A stretch of DNA of 21,555 bases from a virus: positions 1 to 21,555 of the IMG/VR virus record IMGVR_UViG_3300028024_000026. The stretch is one strand, 5' to 3'. This document shows, piece after piece, positions 7,917 to 14,956 of this stretch. The notes beneath the pieces are model-generated. The model did no database searches. It was not told the DNA's origin and was given only the letters and a program-made list of their open reading frames with translations. Position 1 is the first letter of the stretch; each line of letters starts with the position of its first letter. The position numbers and the translations under genes are program-made.

Positions 7917-8104
7917 GCTGAGTACTCCGGTTGCCCGCAAGGGCACGGTACATTCCCATACGGATCGGAACTAGCTCCGCACGAGAGGCATGCCTTCGGG
8001 TAGAAGGTCTCCACGCTACCGTCGAGATGAACAATCCGTAACTCATAAAGCCTAGCGATGCGCGTGCGCTCTACCCGGTCCTCGCGGTTCGTGTCCTGGT
8101 TCAT
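7913..8104 (-). CDS. Small zinc-ribbon protein
   Basis: 63 residues. After a charged N-terminus and a predicted strand (LYELRIVHLDGSVETFYP), two cysteine pairs follow, CLSC (39-42) and CPCG near residue 54. They make a plausible four-Cys zinc site. It could bind nucleic acid or protein; no family is recognised. ATGA overlaps join it to the genes on both sides. Confidence 0.6.
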   Translation of the reverse strand: MNQDTNREDRVERTRIARLYELRIVHLDGSVETFYPKACLSCGASSDPYGNVPCPCGQPEYSA

Positions 8105-8445
8105 TTCGCCGCCTCGATCAATAAGCAGCCGTAGTTCTGGCCGCGCTTCGTGAATTGGAACTTCCCTTTGATTACGCCTCCGACCATGTGCGGAACCATG
8201 TCACAGAACTCCTTCAGGAACACGGTTACATTCGTTCCATTCTCGCGCCTGAAATCGAGATTGGCAGCGCTGCGACCGCGAGAGAAGCCTACGAACGTCA
8301 GCGAGTCATGGAATGGTTCGTTCTTGCGCCATTCCGGGCCAACCTTTTTGTATCCGTCGCCGTCGCGCTCATACGATGAGTCTGGGTAGTGAAGTTGGTT
8401 TCCCTGCTTATCGAACGGGATTTCGTAGTCGCCCTTCTTGCTCAT
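8101..8445 (-). CDS. Hypothetical phage protein
   Basis: 114 residues from the ATG at 8445 (MSKKGDYEIPFDKQGNQLHY...), which overlaps the previous stop as ATGA; the frame stays open upstream to 8481. The N-terminal half is polar and Tyr/Asp-rich. The C-terminal half (NLDFRRENGTNVTVFLKEF ... GGVIKGKFQFTKRGQNYGCL) looks like an all-beta fold of the OB or Sm-like kind. A nucleic-acid-binding role is only a guess. It is part of the nin-like string next to the Ref nuclease gene. Confidence 0.65.
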   Translation of the reverse strand: MSKKGDYEIPFDKQGNQLHYPDSSYERDGDGYKKVGPEWRKNEPFHDSLTFVGFSRGRSAANLDFRRENGTNVTVFLKEFCDMVPHMVGGVIKGKFQFTKRGQNYGCLLIEAAK

Positions 8446-8675
8446 GCTGGCACTCCCGGCCCTTCGGGCAATGGCATCCAAAAGAGATGACGCTGGCCTT
8501 GGATATACCGCGGCGAGGCCGGATATTCCATCCAGTCACCTAACAGCCAATACGCGACACTGATTGCCGTTTCGTTTTCGATCTTGCCGGTGTCTTCATC
8601 GAATACCGGCGTGACGTTCCACGTCAGAATGCGACTGCCGTCGCGCGGCGCTGTTTCGATTGATTGCCAGTTCAT
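8442..8675 (-). CDS. DUF551-like phage protein
   Basis: 77 residues with the typical start WQSIETAPRDGSRILTW and the typical end LFWMPLPEGP of small DUF551-type proteins, which are common in phage early regions. Their function is unknown; the conserved Trp and Pro residues suggest a compact beta fold. ATGA overlaps occur on both sides. The family resemblance is from memory, while the end motifs are clear. Confidence 0.7.
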   Translation of the reverse strand: MNWQSIETAPRDGSRILTWNVTPVFDEDTGKIENETAISVAYWLLGDWMEYPASPRYIQGQRHLFWMPLPEGPGVPA

Positions 8676-9112
8676 ACTTCCTCCGTTTCAAGTTGTTCGA
8701 TGCCCGTTTCCCGCTTCGTCTGCTCGAGCAACTCTCGCTCGGTGCCGAAGTTCTCTTCCCAAACCTCTGGACCTGCGTGGTAGGCAACTCCGTAGCCTCC
8801 TAACCTATGGTGGCCCGGACAAAGACCCAGCACATCGAGATTTCCCGCACGCTGTCCTCCGCCCACGAGAAAGCGAACGTGATGGATTTCACAAGGTGTT
8901 TCTCCGAAGCCCAGGTTCCGGCAGACGATGCAACCCATGCGACATACGGCGCACATATGGCGCTTCTCGACGGCGGTCGCAACCTTGCGACCCTTGGCCT
9001 TGAAAGCCGTCCGCTTCATCTGCGTCTTGGCGCTGGCCAGGGCGAAGGGCTTCGGTGAGGGTTTCCGGGAGAAGCCGGTACGTTTCATTGGCGTCTTTCG
9101 AGCGAGGGTCAT
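8672..9112 (-). CDS. Ref-like RecA-dependent HNH nuclease
   Basis: 146 residues. The basic N-terminus (KTPMKRTGFSRK, KTQMKRTAFKAK) is disordered-looking, as in phage P1 Ref, and would bind DNA. The C-terminal domain has paired cysteines MCAVCRMGCIVCR (about 53-65), CEIHHVRFLVGG, LCPGHHRLGGYGVAYHAG and FGTERELLEQTKR, which closely follow the Ref/RecA_dep_nuc pattern. P1 Ref cuts DNA in D-loops formed by RecA and stimulates recombination, so this gene probably aids phage recombination or disrupts host DNA. All expected His and Cys residues are present. ATGA overlaps join it to its neighbours. Confidence 0.85.
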   Translation of the reverse strand: MTLARKTPMKRTGFSRKPSPKPFALASAKTQMKRTAFKAKGRKVATAVEKRHMCAVCRMGCIVCRNLGFGETPCEIHHVRFLVGGGQRAGNLDVLGLCPGHHRLGGYGVAYHAGPEVWEENFGTERELLEQTKRETGIEQLETEEV

Positions 9113-9471
9113 TGGAACGCCGCCATCAGCCCGTTGACGAATGCATTTCGCTCCCGCTCCTGCGCATCGCGTCGCTGGCCGGGAAGCAATTCCGACTTCA
9201 TCAGCAGGCAGATTTCCGGGTTAAGGGCCATTGCGCACCACGTGCTCAGTCTCCCGTAGTGGAACCGTTCCATACGGACTTCGGCTATCTTCAAGGGACC
9301 AAGCGTGATCTCGCCGAGAGGCGCGCGCCACGTCATGCGAATCGGTTCGGGCACCGGAAACCGCAAAATATTCCACCGCTCACCTCTCTCAAGTCCGCGA
9401 ATAAAATCCTGCGGTACGTCGATCACTGTCAGCGGTTCAAGATCGATTGGGTCAAATACGATGCATCTCAT
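9109..9471 (-). CDS. Hypothetical phage protein
   Basis: 120 residues. The N-terminal two-thirds are beta-rich (VFDPIDLEPLTVIDVPQDF, RFPVPEPIRMTWRAPLGEI). The C-terminus is helical and polar (LLPGQRRDAQERERNAF). There are no catalytic motifs and no family I recognise. The ATG overlaps the previous stop (ATGA), and its stop overlaps the Ref-like gene, so it is translated with the recombination genes. Confidence 0.65.
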   Translation of the reverse strand: MRCIVFDPIDLEPLTVIDVPQDFIRGLERGERWNILRFPVPEPIRMTWRAPLGEITLGPLKIAEVRMERFHYGRLSTWCAMALNPEICLLMKSELLPGQRRDAQERERNAFVNGLMAAFQ

Positions 9472-9941
9472 TTTTCAAATTCCTCCAACACGGCCTCAAC
9501 CATCTGCTCACGCCCAGCATCGTCAAGGTGCGGCCACAAATACCGGTACGCGTGCGGCTGCCGAAGAAACGCTTTGATCCCTTCGTGCACATCGTGGAAA
9601 TCGGAATCCTCCAACGCCTCGTAGGCGATCGACTTCGGCATGGCGATGAATTCACCGGTCGGTCCCGGCAGGAATTCAACGTGACCGGCTCCAGTTTCAA
9701 GCCACTTACGCATGCGCTCGGGATCGTCGAATACTTCCTGCACAGCGAAGAACGCGCCGAGCATGGCGAAATGAAGACGATGGAACCTAGCGCTGCGCGG
9801 GATCTTGAAATCGAACGCGAGCGTCTCGCCGGGGCGCAGCTTCGCGATCTTGCTGCGGAACCGGGCATAGGCGCGATCCTGCTTGTCATCGATGCCAGCG
9901 AGCTTCCCGCGTTCGTCTAGGTGCAGGATGACTTTGCTCAC
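9468..9941 (-). CDS. DUF1367-like phage protein
   Basis: 157 residues from a GTG at 9941 that overlaps the DUF4406 stop as GTGA. The open frame extends upstream to 10106, but that part is Arg-rich out-of-gene translation. Segments such as PRSARFHRLHFAMLGAFFAV and KWLETGAGHVEFLPGPTGEF resemble the DUF1367-type proteins that sit in nin-like regions. Their function is unknown. The C-terminal YLWPHLDDAGREQMVEAVL is helical. The family call is moderate. Confidence 0.7.
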   Translation of the reverse strand: MSKVILHLDERGKLAGIDDKQDRAYARFRSKIAKLRPGETLAFDFKIPRSARFHRLHFAMLGAFFAVQEVFDDPERMRKWLETGAGHVEFLPGPTGEFIAMPKSIAYEALEDSDFHDVHEGIKAFLRQPHAYRYLWPHLDDAGREQMVEAVLEEFEK

Positions 9942-10258
9942 GTTGCCACCTCCGCCGTTCTCTGCACTTCGTCCGCGTACATCAAGCCCATACCGAGAGC
10001 CTTGGCAATGTGGCGTTCCAGTTGCGCGCCGCGGGATTTGTCGAATCCGGGAAGGAAGTACACGGCATCGCACGTCACGAGCTCGCGGATGTCGGCGCGC
10101 ATGCATGCCTGCCAGCCGGCGGTTGGATCCGCATTGATCTCGGCAGGGTTCACGACGTCATAGCCCTGCGAACGGAGGAGCGCCGCCGCGTCGTGGAAGG
10201 CGGGAAAGTTGAGTTCCAAAATTCCCGTCATCGGGCCCGCGATGTAGATGCGCTTCAT
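9938..10258 (-). CDS. DUF4406 protein, nucleoside-deoxyribosyltransferase-like
   Basis: 106 residues starting MKRIYIAGPMTG, the signature of DUF4406, a relative of nucleoside 2-deoxyribosyltransferases with a Rossmann-like fold. Conserved parts include the NFPAFHDAAALLRSQGYDVVNPAE segment, DIRELVTCDAVYFLPGF and SRGAQLERHIAKALGM. Family members may act on nucleotides or bind NAD-like ligands, but the substrate for phage versions is unknown. It lies among the nin-like genes with 4-base overlaps on both sides. Confidence 0.85.
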   Translation of the reverse strand: MKRIYIAGPMTGILELNFPAFHDAAALLRSQGYDVVNPAEINADPTAGWQACMRADIRELVTCDAVYFLPGFDKSRGAQLERHIAKALGMGLMYADEVQRTAEVAT

Positions 10259-10794
10259 GCGGCCGCCCGATAGAGTTGATCTACGACAGTTCCAAACACG
10301 CCGTACTTCCGAATACGGCTGACGGTCGCGCGCTGCTGGCGCTTGACCGCGTTCAGATCATCGCGCGTGCGGCCGCGTGGGCGAGGTGCATCAACCTCAT
10401 CGCCGATCGCCCAAATCTCCACCCAGAAGTGAGCCTTTCCGGGACGGCACCATGCATCGACGTGCACCTTCTTTGCGCTGCCACGGCTTTTCGCGTCCAA
10501 CACTGCTTTAACCTGCCGCGCTGAAAAACCGAGTTCGTCAGCAATCCCTTTCGACGTCAGCTCGGCACCAGTCGCCAGAAGTCGTTCAATCGAGTCCCAC
10601 ACTGCCGAGTAACGCGACCGAACTTTCGTTGGTCGAGCGCCTAAGCCCATGTGCTGGTTCGCATGGATAGATACGGATGAATACGAGCGCCCCTCGAACA
10701 GATGCATGAACTCTTTCAGCGGCGTTTCCGTTACCCAGATACGACGAAGCGCTTCCTCTTCCTTCGTCGTCCAATGTCGATAGAATCGAGTCAT
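10255..10794 (-). CDS. GcrA/SANT-like DNA-binding protein, copy A
   Basis: 179 residues. The N-terminal segment HWTTKEEEALRRIW ... YSSVSIHANQHMGLG (about 7-52) has the layout of a SANT or GcrA-type helix-turn-helix, with W(T)xxE, LxxxW and a final GLGxR. The middle (about 65-115) looks like a winged helix (LTSKGIADELGFSARQVKAVL). The C-terminal tail is basic (RPRGRTRDDLNAVKRQQR). It is paralogous to the next gene upstream (10791-11330). The role is probably transcription or replication control; the target is unknown. GGAG lies eight bases before the ATG, and there are ATGA overlaps on both sides. Confidence 0.6.
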   Translation of the reverse strand: MTRFYRHWTTKEEEALRRIWVTETPLKEFMHLFEGRSYSSVSIHANQHMGLGARPTKVRSRYSAVWDSIERLLATGAELTSKGIADELGFSARQVKAVLDAKSRGSAKKVHVDAWCRPGKAHFWVEIWAIGDEVDAPRPRGRTRDDLNAVKRQQRATVSRIRKYGVFGTVVDQLYRAAA

Positions 10795-11330
10795 GCCGCT
10801 TCTCCGAAAAAGGCGGCGACCAGAGGGTCGCGCCGAACGATGTTCTTTTTGCGTAGCGTGTACCGCTGGCGCCGAATCTGAAGTTCAAGCGGATCGATCT
10901 TTCGTTCAAAGCGCGCATTGCGTTCCTTCTGCGTCATCTTCTTGGGCTTCGGTGCACTGACTCCTTCCCCAATCAGATACATAGCCTGCCAAAGACCATT
11001 GCCAGAAACCTGTTCCCATCGGGTGATGTAAGCGCGCCGTTCCGTCACGAGCCGATTCAATAGCCTCCGCGCGTGACCGAGATTGATATCGACTTCCTTG
11101 AAGACTGCAGCCGCAGACCGCGATCTACCGTCCTCTAGAAGCTGCTCAATCTCATCGAACAGCTTAGATACGCCACGGCGCTTTTCACCCAAACCCTGGC
11201 GGGCGGCCTGGTGACAGGCCGTCGATTTCGTGCGCGCCGGCAGTAGATGCATTTGGCACTTAACCGGGATAGGCGATTTCCAAATACCCGCGAGAATCGC
11301 CAATTCTTCCGGACTCCAACGAGCAGCCAT
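10791..11330 (-). CDS. GcrA/SANT-like DNA-binding protein, copy B
   Basis: 179 residues from the ATG at 11330, which has GGAGG seven bases upstream and shares one base with the previous stop (TGATG). A GTG at 11333 is less well spaced. The layout matches copy A: RWSPEELAILAGIW then STACHQAARQGLGEKRR at the N-terminus, a winged-helix-like middle (SAAAVFKEVDINLGHARRLL), GNGLWQAMYLIGEGVSAPKP, and a basic tail with NARFERKIDPLELQIRRQR. The C-terminal end differs from copy A. It is the product of a tandem duplication followed by divergence. Confidence 0.6.
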   Translation of the reverse strand: MAARWSPEELAILAGIWKSPIPVKCQMHLLPARTKSTACHQAARQGLGEKRRGVSKLFDEIEQLLEDGRSRSAAAVFKEVDINLGHARRLLNRLVTERRAYITRWEQVSGNGLWQAMYLIGEGVSAPKPKKMTQKERNARFERKIDPLELQIRRQRYTLRKKNIVRRDPLVAAFFGEAA

Positions 11331-11689
11331 CACTTCACCTCCGTGATATGAATCCCGATCAGCGCGAGCAAATGCCGTTTCAAACGATAGACCGCCGTCG
11401 AGACGCCTTTGCAGTCCTCAACGGTCAGCCGCCGCGTATCGGGATCGCGATAGGTGAAATCCGCTTTGTAGACGACTGCCGGCTTCTTCCGGCCATCCAA
11501 AATTACGGCCGCCGCGACCTGAAACTTGGTCTGGCGCTCAAGGTCGCGGATCTTCCCGGCACGCTCAAGCAGAACCAGTTCTTGCCAGCGGCGCGCTTCC
11601 CGTCTGGAATCGAAAGTGATGCCGTCGACAACGCTCTTCACGTTCCGATATTTGTTGGGCTTCTTGGCTCTGATGGTAGCGAGGATCAT
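11330..11689 (-). CDS. DUF1064 phage protein, nuclease-fold
   Basis: 119 residues with the DUF1064 pattern: NKYRNVKSVVDGITFDSRREARRWQEL, then IRDLERQTKFQV, YKADFTYRD and VEDCKGV. Residues E31, D76 and E90-D91 with K93 give a PD-(D/E)xK-like arrangement, so a Holliday-junction or other structure-specific nuclease role is plausible, as often proposed for this family. It lies directly after the helicase-loader gene, where lambdoid phages carry recombination or resolvase functions. The ATG overlaps the previous stop as ATGA. Confidence 0.8.
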   Translation of the reverse strand: MILATIRAKKPNKYRNVKSVVDGITFDSRREARRWQELVLLERAGKIRDLERQTKFQVAAAVILDGRKKPAVVYKADFTYRDPDTRRLTVEDCKGVSTAVYRLKRHLLALIGIHITEVK

Positions 11690-12474
11690 TGCGGCGCGAT
11701 CTCCGCATAGCCCTCGTCAGTCAGGCCAATTCTTTCGGCTTGCGCGAGCAATTCCGCCTTGCGATCAGCTACGGCGCGCTGCTCTTCCATCAGTCGCTCA
11801 TGCCTCGCGGCTTCTTCGGCTTCTGGATCGCGGTGCAGCAACGCCTTGAGTCCATCGAGTGCGGCGCGCGCCTCAGTGGTCTGCGCTGGCGCTGAAAGGA
11901 GCAATTCAATTCCTCCTGCTGGCGCGGGAAGCGCCTCTTTCACGGCAACCGAATGTGAGGGCAGCAGGCCATCCACTACGGCTTTTTGCAAAACGGTATG
12001 CCGCTGGTCCTTGTCGGTTCCGATTGACGGCCACCACACGGCAGGTAATCCCTTGGCGCGCGCCTCGGTAATCAAACGCGTGTAGATTTCCTTGAATGCC
12101 ATGCGTGCACCGACCTCATCGCCAAGTTCGAAAATCGGCCGCGCTGTTTTCAACGCTTCGGCGATTTCGTTGTTCATGACGACCGTATTGCCCTCGTCCA
12201 TCGCGCGCACCGAAATCGCCCACGCTTCCTCAGCACCAGGGCGGCTGTCGATGTTTTGCTCGCCGCGGCAACGCTTCACAATATCGGCAGGGACCGGCGC
12301 GTACGAACCCTCGTCGGTGTAGGCGCTGAAGGCGCGCGACACGACGGCGACCGGGAATAGCGAAAGCTTTTGCCACCAGAGGTCCAGCACGTCTTTGCTC
12401 GGCAAGGGCTGGCGGTATGTTTCGAAAGCCAGCTTCAAAGCTTTCGCAAATTCGGGTCGGTCGGCATCGTTCAC
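11686..12474 (-). CDS. Putative replicative helicase loader (P-like)
   Basis: 262 residues from a GTG at 12474, one base after the initiator stop, with GGAG seven bases upstream. An ATG at 12492 is the longer alternative. The N-terminal segment FAKALKLAFETYRQPLPSKDVLDLWWQKL ... YAPVPADIVKRC resembles the N-domain of phage P-type and G39P-like helicase loaders, which bring host DnaB to the phage origin. The middle (about 80-160) has aromatic VWWPSIG. The C-terminus is a long charged helix. It directly follows the O-like gene, as P follows O in lambda. No ATPase motif is seen, so it is not a DnaC-type loader. Confidence 0.6.
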   Translation of the reverse strand: MNDADRPEFAKALKLAFETYRQPLPSKDVLDLWWQKLSLFPVAVVSRAFSAYTDEGSYAPVPADIVKRCRGEQNIDSRPGAEEAWAISVRAMDEGNTVVMNNEIAEALKTARPIFELGDEVGARMAFKEIYTRLITEARAKGLPAVWWPSIGTDKDQRHTVLQKAVVDGLLPSHSVAVKEALPAPAGGIELLLSAPAQTTEARAALDGLKALLHRDPEAEEAARHERLMEEQRAVADRKAELLAQAERIGLTDEGYAEIAPQ

Positions 12475-12475
12475 G

Positions 12476-13414
12476 TCATTTCTCCATCTCAATCGTCATC
12501 GGGTCTTGCACTTGGGTTTCACCGAGGAAGGCTCGCAAGTTCGCCTCACTCTCAGCCTCGCGGCGCTGCGCCGGAGAATCGGCCGTACTCGGTCGAGGCG
12601 GTGAACTGCTGTTTGCAATGAACCGGTCGATCTGGTCTGCGTTGCGAAAGATCAACTCGATTCCGTTGTACTTTTGCCCGGTCGGGTTCGTGCTCGGGCT
12701 ATCGCCCATGTTGTGCGGCGTCAGGCTGCAGCCGCGTATCGCACGGCACAGGTCAGCAGGCGAGTACTTCATCGCCAAAGCCTTCTTGATCGTTTTGCGG
12801 CGTTTGTCGTCCAGCTTCGACGTCGGCGAATTCATCCGTTTTTGCCAGTAGGCGAAAATCTCTACGACTTCATCGCGGTCGATTTTCGGTGCCGAAGGCG
12901 ACGAAATCGACAAAGGGGGTTCTTCAGCAATCGGTGAATCCGGAATCAGAGAATCAGTCAATCGGTGAATCAGAGAATCAGGAATCAGTGAATCAGGGGG
13001 ATTTCCACCGTTATCCTTGCGTGAACCCACCGTTAAATCACCGTTATCCTTTGTAGTCCTTACTGGTAAAGGTTCGGCTGTATCTGCTTCGTCTTCGCCA
13101 GGAAGCTCCGAAGCTTTCTCTGTGCTGTGCGGTGATTGGTGCTTTAAGAAATTCACGATCGAAATGAAGGGCATTCCACGCACCATGTAACGCTTCACGA
13201 AGCCTAACCGTTCTAGTTGCGTGAGTTCACCGTTAACGTCTGCATCGTAGTAAGGGAAGACTTCAGCCTTGATGAACCGAGGCTTGTCTTCTAGTCGACC
13301 TTTCCTGTCGGCAAGGCACCATAGGCCAGCAAACAACAATTGAGCCACGGGGCCAAGATCGGCCAACTCGTAGTTCTTGAAAAAACCCGGTTTTATGTTT
13401 CTTGCTCTGGCCAC
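12476..13414 (-). CDS. Replication initiation protein (O-like)
   Basis: 312 residues from a GTG at 13414 with GGAG six bases upstream. The N-terminal domain, MARARNIKPGFFKNYELADL ... LLFAGLWCLADRKGRLEDKP, is the winged-helix start common to phage replication initiators. A disordered linker (about 115-175) contains the repeated DSLIPDSLI peptide that is encoded by iteron-like DNA. The C-terminal part, EIFAYWQKRMNSPTSKLDDKRRKTIKKAL with CRAIRGCSLTPHNMG and YNGIELIFRNADQIDRFI, is the conserved domain expected to contact the loader or helicase. By analogy with lambda O, the origin lies within the gene, between the two domains. Confidence 0.8.
   Translation of the reverse strand: MARARNIKPGFFKNYELADLGPVAQLLFAGLWCLADRKGRLEDKPRFIKAEVFPYYDADVNGELTQLERLGFVKRYMVRGMPFISIVNFLKHQSPHSTEKASELPGEDEADTAEPLPVRTTKDNGDLTVGSRKDNGGNPPDSLIPDSLIHRLTDSLIPDSPIAEEPPLSISSPSAPKIDRDEVVEIFAYWQKRMNSPTSKLDDKRRKTIKKALAMKYSPADLCRAIRGCSLTPHNMGDSPSTNPTGQKYNGIELIFRNADQIDRFIANSSSPPRPSTADSPAQRREAESEANLRAFLGETQVQDPMTIEMEK
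12928..12994. repeat. GAATC iteron array, candidate replication origin
   Basis: Seven GAATC (GANTC) words start at 12936, 12943, 12951, 12967, 12975, 12982 and 12990, mostly 7-8 bases apart. A 13-base unit CAATCGGTGAATC is repeated exactly with a 31-base offset (12928 and 12959). The array lies in the linker part of the O-like gene, like the lambda ori iterons. The words occur in two reading frames (Asp-Ser and Leu-Ile codons), which points to selection on DNA rather than on protein. Confidence 0.65.
13006..13046. repeat. Second iteron set, CACCGTTA
   Basis: CACCGTTA occurs at 13006, 13028 and 13039, so at spacings of 22 and 11 bases that put the copies on one helix face. A fourth copy is at 13228. 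The first and third copies extend to CACCGTTATCCTT. Next to the GAATC array, these could be additional initiator sites. Confidence 0.5.
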
Positions 13415-13444
13415 GCACCGCTCCGGTATCTAACTATTGCGACT

Positions 13445-13813
13445 TCACGCTTGCGCGATGGCCTTACGCCCGATCAAGCCAATCTGTCTCTTCGCCGCGC
13501 CGAGACTTCTGCGAGCCGCCTTGCGAGCTTGAATCGCTTCGTGGGCGGCAAGGCAGTGCGGGCAGACGGCGAGGTATTTGCGGATCTCGACATCGGTCAT
13601 GAACACGTTGTGCGCGTCTTCATAGTGCGAATCGGATTCAATGACCTCGGGTGTATAGGCGACACTCAGATGCGTCGAATCGCCAAGCTCCGGCGTGCGG
13701 ACACCTGCGCACTTACCGAGGTGATCGCCAAGCGCGGACTTCAGCGAAGCAATCTCGCGCGTGAGGCGCGCATAGTCCGTGCAAGCCTTCAATGCTTTCT
13801 GTTCTTCGGTCAT
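13445..13813 (-). CDS. Hypothetical protein with CxxC motif
   Basis: 122 residues from the ATG at 13813, which overlaps the methyltransferase stop as ATGA. The longer open frame to 13906 is just the shadow of that gene. The N-terminus is helical (ALKACTDYARLTREIASLKSAL); C-terminal features are a CPHC pair in YLAVCPHCLAAHEAI and a basic end. A single Cys pair could make an intermolecular zinc site. No family is recognised. It lies between the methyltransferase and the initiator genes, so a replication-linked role is possible. Confidence 0.65.
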   Translation of the reverse strand: MTEEQKALKACTDYARLTREIASLKSALGDHLGKCAGVRTPELGDSTHLSVAYTPEVIESDSHYEDAHNVFMTDVEIRKYLAVCPHCLAAHEAIQARKAARRSLGAAKRQIGLIGRKAIAQA

Positions 13814-14523
13814 GCCATTTCCCCAAAGAGCGGCGTCTGCTCGGCAACAGGTGCGGCAGGTTCGAATAAGGTTGTTTGGCGCTGGGCGTCTTCGATGCGC
13901 TTGCAAGCGATTTGGAAGTAGCGCTCTTCACGCTCTATGCCGATGAATTTTCTACCGGTCTGGGCTGCCGCTACTCCAGTCGTGCCAGACCCCATGTACG
14001 GATCGAGTATCGAATTGGCATTAGGGATTAGAGACAAACACCACAACATCAGCGAAAGAGGCTTTTGCGTCGGATGTTCTTTGTTCGGAGTGCCGCGTGT
14101 AGCGCTCTCACGGAATAGCGCTGCCGGTCGATTCAAAGACGTCCACGCGATTTCTGCCTGCGAAAAGTTTGTCCAGGGCTGGTCCTTATCCCAGACCAAG
14201 ATCCCGCGAGCCGGCGGTAACGGAAAGTAGTTTCCGCCCCAGATAATCTGATCGGCCGCCGCGTTTCGGAACATCTCGAAAATCTCTGGTGCTGGCGCAA
14301 TGTCCCACTGGACCTGAGACGTGTTCAAAATGCGATTCTTCAGCGTTCCGGAACCTTGCTGGCGCGGTGACTTCCGTACTGCGGTCGTTGAGCCAACGCC
14401 CTCAAGGTTCAAGATGCCGTACGGCGGGTCCGTTACCACTGCATCCACGCGCTCAAGCACCGGCAGAATCGCAGCGCAGTCGCCAAGCCAAAGTTGAGCG
14501 TCGCCGATGATTACCGGGTTCAT
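13810..14523 (-). CDS. Beta-class DNA methyltransferase (probably N6-adenine)
   Basis: 237 residues. The catalytic motif IV, DPPYG (32-36), comes before the AdoMet-binding motif I, DPYMGSGTTG (174-183). HPTQKPLSLM (150-159) and FIGIEREERYF (193-203) also fit. This order defines the beta class, to which CcrM and HinfI-type enzymes belong. DPPY, rather than SPPY, favours adenine. The central part (about 40-150) holds a short target-recognition region. There is no restriction partner, so it is an orphan enzyme, used for self-protection or for regulation of replication and transcription. Specificity cannot be read from sequence. ATGA overlaps lie on both sides. Confidence 0.9.
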   Translation of the reverse strand: MNPVIIGDAQLWLGDCAAILPVLERVDAVVTDPPYGILNLEGVGSTTAVRKSPRQQGSGTLKNRILNTSQVQWDIAPAPEIFEMFRNAAADQIIWGGNYFPLPPARGILVWDKDQPWTNFSQAEIAWTSLNRPAALFRESATRGTPNKEHPTQKPLSLMLWCLSLIPNANSILDPYMGSGTTGVAAAQTGRKFIGIEREERYFQIACKRIEDAQRQTTLFEPAAPVAEQTPLFGEMA

Positions 14524-14912
14524 GCCGCGCTCCGAATAAAGCCGAAGCGTTCCATCCGCTCGGCGAGCTTCGACATCGACCGCTGTGCTTCGATGAACTC
14601 GCGCTGAAGGCGAGCCTTCTCATCTTCCGGCTCGATCGGCGTCGGATCGGCGTAACCGGACTCGCGGGAAAGGAAATTGATAGCTGCATGTGCGCCACGT
14701 TCGCGGCCCATGCGCAAGATCATCAGGACATGCTCTGGTCCAAGCTTCTCGACGCGGTCTTCGTTGAGGCAAGCCAACAAAAGGCGGTGAGCTGCATCCG
14801 GGGTCTTCTCCGGCCACAGCTTGCAACCCACGCCCTTAGCGCCTCCACAGGCTTTCACGACCGAATCCAATGCGTCGTTGAAGGTCTCGTAAAACAAGGC
14901 TTCTTGGCTCAC
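14520..14912 (-). CDS. CII-like phage regulatory protein
   Basis: 130 residues from a GTG at 14912 with GGAG eight bases upstream. The segment DSVVKACGGAKGVGCKLWPE with CLNEDRVEKLGPEHVLMILR is laid out like the HTH region of the CII/CP76-type regulators. A C-terminal helical tail (ARLQREFIEAQRSMSKLAERM) would form oligomers. It is in the cII position, downstream of cro and a terminator and upstream of the replication genes. It would promote lysogeny by activating repressor transcription. The family call relies on layout and position. Confidence 0.6.
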   Translation of the reverse strand: MSQEALFYETFNDALDSVVKACGGAKGVGCKLWPEKTPDAAHRLLLACLNEDRVEKLGPEHVLMILRMGRERGAHAAINFLSRESGYADPTPIEPEDEKARLQREFIEAQRSMSKLAERMERFGFIRSAA

Positions 14913-14927
14913 TTCACACGCTCCCTA

Positions 14928-14956
14928 ATTATTTGTGTTCGTTTGTAGTGCTGCAA
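14928..14956 (-). promoter_or_regulatory. Possible promoter before the CII-like gene
   Basis: On the minus strand, TTGCAG (14956-14951), a 17-base spacer and AATAAT (14933-14928) fit sigma70 boxes. The implied start near 14921 would fall inside or after the GGAG ribosome site, so its transcript would be poorly translated. It may be a chance match. Confidence 0.3.

Noticed and set aside
9941-10106. N-terminal extension of the DUF1367-like protein
   Set aside because: The extra 55 residues are Arg-rich and read across the DUF4406 gene in another frame. The GTG at 9941 with its GTGA overlap fits the operon.
12928-13051. CRISPR array as explanation of the short repeats
   Set aside because: Repeats are 5-13 bases with 7-31 base spacing inside a coding gene. 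There are no spacer-sized unique segments and no cas genes.
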